Origin: Fibrobacteria bacterium GUT77
GTDB taxonomy: Bacteria > Fibrobacterota > Chitinivibrionia > Chitinivibrionales > Chitinispirillaceae
Direction of reading: 5' to 3'
NCBI GenBank assembly: GCA_001462255.1
Contig: LIUJ01000169.1
Location: forward strand, 5,483-16,264
DNA length: 10,782 nt
Part shown: positions 7,041-10,782 of the stretch, piece after piece
Position numbering within the stretch: the first letter of the stretch is position 1
How the letters are laid out: every line of letters starts with the position of its first letter
Translations under genes and position numbers: made by a program
The notes under the pieces: model-generated
Told to the model about the DNA's origin: nothing
The model's input: the letters and a program-made list of their open reading frames with translations, nothing else
The model's database searches: none

Positions 7041-7328
7041 TTAATTTTCGTTTTCTGTTAATAACATTGTGAAATCCGACCAATCTTCTACACGGAAAGC
7101 TCGGATGTCGCGAACTGACTTCTTAAACCATTCTATTTTTTTCAATTCGCTGATAACTTTAAAAAGGTTGGCCATATTGTTATTTTCCGTCAAATACACG
7201 CTACCCTGCATATTATAAAAATCCCATTTTTGCATTTCCTTTTTTATTTCAAAATACGCGTTATTATATGGCTCGCCGAAATGTTCTTTGAGTTTCGAAA
7301 TTGACATATCAAATGTAATGGCAAACAT
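7041..7328 (-). CDS. vapD: VapD family endoribonuclease toxin
   Basis: A 95-residue protein with clear VapD features: MFAITFDMSISKLKEHFGEP at the start, AYFEIKKEMQKWDFYNMQGS, VYLTENNNMANLFKVISEL and the signature IEWFKKSVRDIRAFRVEDWS (residues about 65-84). VapD proteins adopt a Cas2-like ferredoxin fold and, in Helicobacter and Haemophilus, cleave RNA. The family aspartate early in the first strand (D7) is present. It starts four bases after the stop of the small upstream gene, with GAAAAGG about nine bases before the ATG, so the two form an operon from the promoter at 7551-7580. It lies between the two glyA-like repeat fragments. Activity is inferred from the family. Confidence 0.93.
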   Translation of the reverse strand: MFAITFDMSISKLKEHFGEPYNNAYFEIKKEMQKWDFYNMQGSVYLTENNNMANLFKVISELKKIEWFKKSVRDIRAFRVEDWSDFTMLLTENEN

Positions 7329-7332
7329 AAAT

Positions 7333-7515
7333 TTATGCCTTTTCCAATGGAATGAAAAACTTTTCTTTATCGAAAAATATACGCCCGAACGCGTCTTTTG
7401 CCGAAATTACAATACCGTTAAACGGATTTTTTTCAACATCAATAACCTCACCTATAATCCAATCGTCCAACCCGGTTACTTCCGGAGATATTTTAACCTT
7501 TTCGCTAACTCCCAT
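7333..7515 (-). CDS. Putative antitoxin of VapD (VapX-like position)
   Basis: A 60-residue protein with the pattern KVKISPEVTGLDDWIIGEVI and DVEKNPFNGIVISAKD, ending in FFDKEKFFIPLEKA. I recall very similar small proteins encoded directly ahead of vapD genes, where the partner in Haemophilus is called VapX and neutralises VapD. The sequence looks like a small beta-barrel rather than a DNA-binding helix-turn-helix. An excellent ribosome site (AAGGAGG, six bases from the ATG) and the four-base gap to vapD support a first-gene antitoxin role. The antitoxin role is inferred from position. Confidence 0.7.
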   Translation of the reverse strand: MGVSEKVKISPEVTGLDDWIIGEVIDVEKNPFNGIVISAKDAFGRIFFDKEKFFIPLEKA

Positions 7516-7550
7516 AATACGCCTCCTTATATGAAGATGTTTATATATAA

Positions 7551-7580
7551 TATATACATTATGAGGAAGTCCAGAGTCAA
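7551..7580 (-). promoter_or_regulatory. Promoter of vapX-like/vapD operon
   Basis: On the minus strand TTGACT (7575-7580) and TATATA (7551-7556) are spaced 18 bp apart, about 35 bp ahead of the start codon. Partly overlapping the -35 box is an A/T inverted repeat, AACTTTTTT/AAAAAAGTT (7579-7587 and 7590-7598), which could act as an UP element or an operator for the toxin-antitoxin pair. Confidence 0.45.
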
Positions 7581-7621
7581 CTTTTTTAAAAAAAAGTTAT
7601 CGCGGCGACCAAAAGAGCGGC

Positions 7622-7714
7622 AACGAGGCACGGGCGCGGGTCAAAACACTCTTAGACAAGTTCCCGGTGTACCCGAATTTGGACTTGGGGGCTCTGCGGG
7701 AGGCGTTTTGCTGA
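7622..7714 (+). pseudogene. 3'-end fragment of a conserved gene (glyA-like), direct repeat copy 2
   Basis: The in-frame tail NEARARVKTL, then LDKFPVYPNLDLGALREAFC and a TGA stop. It extends about eight codons further to the left than copy 1, in the style of a serine hydroxymethyltransferase C-terminus (EARARVKTLLDKFP), before the A/T-rich vapX promoter. Its TGA (7712-7714) lies one base from the stop codon of the convergent antitoxin gene at 7716. There is no start codon or room for a full gene. See copy 1 for the silent differences between copies. Confidence 0.6.
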
Positions 7715-7715
7715 A

Positions 7716-7976
7716 TTACAACTGCGCCATTCCTCTTACATCACGTTGAATGTTTTCAGGTAACTCACAAATACGCTCCTTGATAACGGTTACCGCACGG
7801 TCGGATATTTCCTCGGCCGTCATACCGCTCCAAAGATTGTCGCGCCGCCACTCGGTATAGTCAAAACCGTTTTGTTTTATAAGCGTTATAAACACTTCCG
7901 CCCGAACCGCTCCGAAAGTATTAAGAAGCGCTTTCATTCCCTCACTCAATAATACCCTATCCTGTACGCTATACAT
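7716..7976 (-). CDS. Putative antitoxin partner of PIN toxin
   Basis: An 86-residue, mostly helical protein. Its start contains LLSEGMKALLNTFGAVRAEV and the middle FDYTEWRRDNLWSGMTAEEI, a pattern I recall from small proteins paired with PIN-domain genes; I do not know a named family for it. The ATG overlaps the end of the toxin gene by 8 bp (ATGTATAG) with GAGGAG nine bases upstream, so its translation is coupled to the toxin. The toxin-first order is opposite to classical VapBC. There is no obvious DNA-binding motif. An antitoxin role is inferred from pairing. Confidence 0.7.
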   Translation of the reverse strand: MYSVQDRVLLSEGMKALLNTFGAVRAEVFITLIKQNGFDYTEWRRDNLWSGMTAEEISDRAVTVIKERICELPENIQRDVRGMAQL

Positions 7977-8418
7977 TGTTCATCTCCTCCCATATTTTCA
8001 CAAATTCAATAGGGTTCATAATTTTTATACCATCGGTCTTGTACTTCAGCAAACGCCTATCCGTTGTAAGAAAATAATCACAACCGCTAATTATAGCACA
8101 GGCAACATGGTTCGCGTCTTTTTGTTTTACTCCGGTATTTATTGCCGCATTCGCTAAAGGTACCACTCTCAACTTATCATAACCTACAAACTCCGCATCA
8201 ACGTTAGCGATAAAATCAAGTATGCTTGCTTTATTGTACTCAATCTTACTGTCAAGAATTTCGGCAACAGACATATACGAATAACATAGCTTTAAAACAT
8301 TATCTTTTATCAGATGTTGTACATAAAGTTTAGCATTCGCTTCGTCGTTCACTTTCATCTGACTTAAATCGTCAAATGGACGATTATAACAACAGTTGTC
8401 AAGATATATTTTTAACAT
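7969..8418 (-). CDS. PIN-domain ribonuclease toxin (VapC-like)
   Basis: A 149-residue PIN-domain protein. It starts MLKIYLDNCCYNRPFDD, the typical opening of a PIN subfamily, with putative acidic metal ligands D7, E53 (VAEILDSK), D101 (KDANHVACAI) and D114/D120 (CDYFLTTDRRLLK). Related VapC toxins cleave tRNA or rRNA and stop growth; the target here cannot be read from sequence. It is the first gene of a two-gene operon and overlaps the putative antitoxin by 8 bp. The ribosome site is weak, which would favour low toxin output. A relic of a second copy of this gene lies at 6901-6929. Confidence 0.9.
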   Translation of the reverse strand: MLKIYLDNCCYNRPFDDLSQMKVNDEANAKLYVQHLIKDNVLKLCYSYMSVAEILDSKIEYNKASILDFIANVDAEFVGYDKLRVVPLANAAINTGVKQKDANHVACAIISGCDYFLTTDRRLLKYKTDGIKIMNPIEFVKIWEEMNNV

Positions 8419-8457
8419 TTTGATTTATATCCAATACTCACGATATTATCTACATAA

Positions 8458-8463
8458 ATTATA
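8458..8463 (-). promoter_or_regulatory. -10 box of PIN toxin operon
   Basis: The minus strand reads CCTATATAATTT, with a perfect TATAAT about 40 bp before the toxin start. No good -35 hexamer is present at the right distance, so the promoter may be weak or depend on a regulator. Confidence 0.3.
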
Positions 8464-8504
8464 TAGGTATATTTAACCCATAGCATCCATAAATAAAAAT
8501 AATT

Positions 8505-8789
8505 CTAGCGATATTGCGCTTTCAAAAAAGCGTGGATGGATACCGTTATTAATATAAATAACGGCCATGTAAAAAAGCAAATTTTTTTTATTTTTTTTAA
8601 CGCCTCCAAGCTTGCCCAAGTCCAAATGATACGTCGCACAACCTTTCTTCTATAAATAACGAAGATACCCTTTTTAAACCCACTCAAAAATAGGGAACTA
8701 TATATTTGAGTCCACAATCTATACCCCCGAATTGTTCCGAATTTCATCAAATTGTCGTTCGAGATGTCGCGCAAGTCGTGTTTTACGTG
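8505..8789 (-). pseudogene. C-terminal remnant of a membrane-associated polysaccharide-type enzyme
   Basis: The frame is open from 8789 (after a TAA) and has only a TTG at 8774 as possible start. The 94-codon fragment begins HVKHDLRDISNDNLMKFGTI, continues with GYRLWTQIYSSLFLSGFKKG and basic RRKVVRR, and ends in a hydrophobic segment (about 22 residues) and LKAQYR. The V.H..R..S...L..F pattern followed by basic and hydrophobic stretches resembles the region after the catalytic domain of some family-2 glycosyltransferases, but I do not recognise it firmly. It has no plausible ribosome site. It sits among other decayed surface-polysaccharide genes, so it is best read as a remnant. Confidence 0.5.
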
Positions 8790-8870
8790 TTAGTTGTGAC
8801 TAATCGTGAGTCGTGTTGTGGATTTAAGTACATAATTCCCCAAAAATACCTTTCTTGGACACCCTACGCT

Positions 8871-9050
8871 CTATAGGCGGAATTTTACGCTACAATACCG
8901 GCCGAACGGCGTGGGTTTTGAAATGAAGTCAAGTATCTCCGCCTTGGATTTCGCTTTGTGGACATCAACGGTGTCGGCTTCCGTTACTTGTAGGTTTTGG
9001 AAATAGGCGTTGAAATAGCGCATCTTATCTAAGCAACGGTCTAAATGATT
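8871..9050 (-). pseudogene. C-terminal remnant resembling a radical-SAM/SPASM-type protein
   Basis: Open from 9050 to a TAG at 8871; an ATG at 9023 could give a 50-residue peptide. The frame reads LDRCLDKMRYFNAYFQNLQV, then TEADTVDVHKAKSKAEILDF and ISKPTPFGRYCSVKFRL. The ending resembles iron-sulfur protein tails of the form PFCRYCD found in radical-SAM proteins of cell-surface clusters (from memory). The expected first Cys is Gly here (GGC rather than TGC). The start overlaps the end of the glycosyltransferase-2 remnant by 10 bp. Surrounding DNA (8790-8870) carries no gene that I can see. Confidence 0.45.
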
Positions 9051-9691
9051 TTATATTTTGTGATTATTTCCAAAGCTCGCCTCTTGTCTTTTCCTGTCAG
9101 TTTAAACTTAGGTTTTTTACCGAAAATACCGCACAACCAAGCTTTTAATAAAACAATGATTAGATAGACCTTTGAGTATTTCCTTGTTTTGGTATCTTCA
9201 CCAAAGTTATCTTTATTCATTTCGCGTTGCATTTTCAAATATCTCTTAAAAGAGAGCAGTGGCAGTTTAAGCAAGTAGCCTGACGGCAGGTAATGCATAA
9301 CCGTGCGGATGCGGTTACGTTCACTGTAAAACAGTTTTAGCGGTGAATATCGGATCGTTGTTTTACTACGCTCGTGCCATACTACGGCGCTCGGGCAAAA
9401 CACGCTGTCGTACCCCAAGATATTGTGTCTCAGATACCACTCCGTTTCTTCAAAAAACAAAAAGAACGACTCTTCAAAAAAGCCAACGTTGCTCACGACG
9501 TTCTTTCTAAAAGCCATAACGGCACCGTAGCAACCGAATACTTGTTTTGTTTTTAGCGGTTTTAATTCATCTATATTTCTTCCCGAATCCTCGCATTCGG
9601 CGTGCATATCGGGGTAAAACCTAATGCCCGTTGAATTTACAACGCCGTTTTTTTCCATAACAAGCGAGGCTACCGAACCGCAGTATGGATT
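9041..9691 (-). pseudogene. Family-2 glycosyltransferase, 5'-truncated
   Basis: The C-terminal two thirds of a GT2 enzyme. An ATG at 9658 gives 205 residues, but homology-like sequence continues upstream in the same frame (YCGSVASLV) to a TGA just beyond 9691. Present are NSTGIRFYPD, FGCYGAVMAFRKNVV, FFLFFEETEWYLRHNILGYD (acceptor-side acidic motif) and VVWHERS, then a long basic tail with FKRYLKM. Missing is the whole nucleotide-sugar half with the DxD motif, about 95 residues, so it cannot act as a transferase alone. No ribosome site precedes the ATG. It overlaps the last codons of the GT4 gene in another frame, which marks a deletion junction. The full-length form would add sugars, probably rhamnose-like, to a surface polysaccharide. 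Confidence 0.75.
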
Positions 9692-10674
9692 TCATCCAAC
9701 GTCTCTTTCGCCGTCTTTTCCCACGAAAACCGCAGCGCGTACTCTCTAAGCGCCGATTTGTCGCCGTTCCAACCTAAAGCTTTATTTATAACGTGGGCGA
9801 TGTCGGCTTCGTCTTCGGGATTAAAATAAAAAGCGTAGTCTCCGCCGACTTCGGGCAAACTGGAGGTATTTGAGCACGCGACGGGGGTGCCGCAGGCCAT
9901 ACTCTCCAAAACGGGTAGGCCGAAACCCTCGTAGAGGGAGGGAAGTACAAACAGGTCGGCGAGGTTGTATAAGTCTACAAGCTCTTCTTGGGTAACTTCC
10001 CCCGCATAAATAACGGAAGCCGATTCACGATTCAAATCCGACCTGTTTTTAAAACTTTTTCCGACCAAGACCAAAACGCAGTCGTTTATCGAATCAAAGG
10101 CTTTCAGCAATGTTTTTAGGTTTTTATGAGGCAAAAGGTTTCCTACGTACAAAAGCACCTTTTTGTCTTTAGGGATATCGTATTTTTCGTTTAAATAAGA
10201 GATCTCTTCGGTTGGTCTAATAACAAATTCTTTTCCAACCCCCAAATATATAACTTTAATCTTGTCCGGCTCAATGTCAAAAAACTCCATTATATCCTTC
10301 TTTGTATTCAGCGAATCGGTCAAAACCCTGTGCGCTTTCTTAACCGCCAAGCCAATCATAAACCTAAAATAACAATAATACAGCCTATTCGGTAAAAACT
10401 GCGGGTATCTCAAATGCGTCAAATCATGTATGGTAACTATGAGCTTGCCGCGGTAGAAAATCGGGATATTCAGGTGCGGAACGTGCAAGACGTCAACCTT
10501 CTCTTTGCGCAATTTGCCGTACGGAAAAAACAACTGCTCCCCTATCGTGTAGTTTTTACGCGGAAAATTCGATTCGTCCAAAACAACGTCATAGACTACA
10601 CGCGTCATTAGATTCTGAATGTATGCCCCAATGCCGCTTTTGTTTTTCATTCTGGCGTCTATTGCGATAGTCAT
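9670..10674 (-). CDS. Family-4 glycosyltransferase (GT-B)
   Basis: A 334-residue protein using the ATG at 10674, chosen because GAGGGTGAG lies about seven bases upstream and the protein then starts MTIAIDARMKNKSGIGAYI, the normal N-terminus; the frame is open to 10740. It has the GT-B layout: N-terminal Rossmann part with DVLHVPHLNIPIF and VTIHDLTHLRYPQFLPN, linker, and C-terminal donor-binding part with LLYVGNLLPHKN (about 175-186) and the E-x7-E motif in YEGFGLPVLESMACGTPV (E249, E257). Such enzymes add mannose- or rhamnose-type sugars in O-antigen or capsule synthesis, at the cytoplasmic membrane face. The stretch between YIQNLM and the EQLFFP motif seems about 20-30 residues shorter than usual. 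Its stop overlaps the GT2 remnant. Confidence 0.92.
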   Translation of the reverse strand: MTIAIDARMKNKSGIGAYIQNLMTRVVYDVVLDESNFPRKNYTIGEQLFFPYGKLRKEKVDVLHVPHLNIPIFYRGKLIVTIHDLTHLRYPQFLPNRLYYCYFRFMIGLAVKKAHRVLTDSLNTKKDIMEFFDIEPDKIKVIYLGVGKEFVIRPTEEISYLNEKYDIPKDKKVLLYVGNLLPHKNLKTLLKAFDSINDCVLVLVGKSFKNRSDLNRESASVIYAGEVTQEELVDLYNLADLFVLPSLYEGFGLPVLESMACGTPVACSNTSSLPEVGGDYAFYFNPEDEADIAHVINKALGWNGDKSALREYALRFSWEKTAKETLDEIHTAVR

Positions 10675-10744
10675 GTTTTTTCTCACCCTCTGTAAAGGTA
10701 ACTTCCGATAATATCCTAACACGTTCACGGTTATAAACACATAT

Positions 10745-10750
10745 ATTATA
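10745..10750 (-). promoter_or_regulatory. -10 box upstream of GT4 gene
   Basis: The minus strand reads ACGGTATAATATATG, a perfect TATAAT about 70 bp ahead of the GT4 start. A matching -35 is not apparent, so the call is tentative; the gene might equally be read from further upstream. Confidence 0.3.
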
Positions 10751-10782
10751 CCGTATTTTGAGTTATGTGTGTGGTTGTGGGT

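Noticed and set aside
6936..7712. Integron-like cassette array with the 61-bp repeats as attC sites
   Set aside because: The repeat ends do not show the RYYYAAC/GTTRRRY core sites, the only stem (CAAGT.CC/GGACTTG) is short and bulged, and the silent-only differences point to a coding origin instead.
7288..7749. Plus-strand frame of 153 codons containing the second repeat
   Set aside because: It is antisense to the VapX-like gene and off-frame in the repeat.
8776..8817. GTCGTGTT repeated at 8776 and 8810 as a possible iteron or CRISPR-like repeat
   Set aside because: Only two 8-bp copies, with no regular spacing or further copies; no CRISPR array, tRNA or rRNA was recognised anywhere in the window.

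Overview
The window looks like a piece of an uncultured Gram-negative bacterial chromosome, most likely Fibrobacterota. The best taxonomic clue is a secreted protein at 404-802 (KYVAVVET ... NIMT.ET ... ENCVITLGSKIGADYIV), a family I remember mainly from Fibrobacter and Chitinispirillum-type genomes. That is recall, not a search. The left half is GC-rich and mostly housekeeping. From about 6.9 kb rightwards the DNA is more AT-rich and is an accessory patchwork.

Layout: 1-322 is the 3' end of a PD-(D/E)XK (DUF1703-type) gene. 404-802 (-) is a secreted protein cut short by a REP-like sequence. 886-1567 (-) is a two-gene overlapping operon ending in a DUF2335 membrane protein. 1806-5542 (-) is the core block, in transcription order ispG (isoprenoid synthesis), a small glycine-tract lipoprotein and a 7TM-HD cyclic-di-AMP phosphodiesterase. 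A strong sigma70-type promoter sits between ispG and the lipoprotein. 5778-6887 (+) is a class II Fic AMP-transferase with an 11-bp-arm palindrome in its promoter region. 6888-8418 is a compact toxin region: a VapX-like/VapD pair and a PIN-toxin/antitoxin pair, with gene relics between them. 8505-9691 holds three decayed fragments of surface-polysaccharide-type genes. 9670-10674 (-) is a nearly complete GT4 glycosyltransferase.

The most unusual structure is in 6.9-7.7 kb. Two direct copies of the 3' end of a gene, probably glyA, lie on either side of the vapX-vapD pair. Over 69 bp they differ at four positions, and all four are silent in one reading frame, including TAA versus TGA. Next to the left copy is a 29-bp relic of a second PIN-toxin gene of the same family as the intact one at 7969-8418, again with only one, silent, difference. 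This suggests repeated insertion or recombination of small toxin-antitoxin modules at a conserved gene 3' end. No integrase is present in the window. I did not find a clearly new multi-gene system. The findings worth follow-up are these repeats, the fic palindrome and the recombination junctions in the glycosyltransferase remnants.
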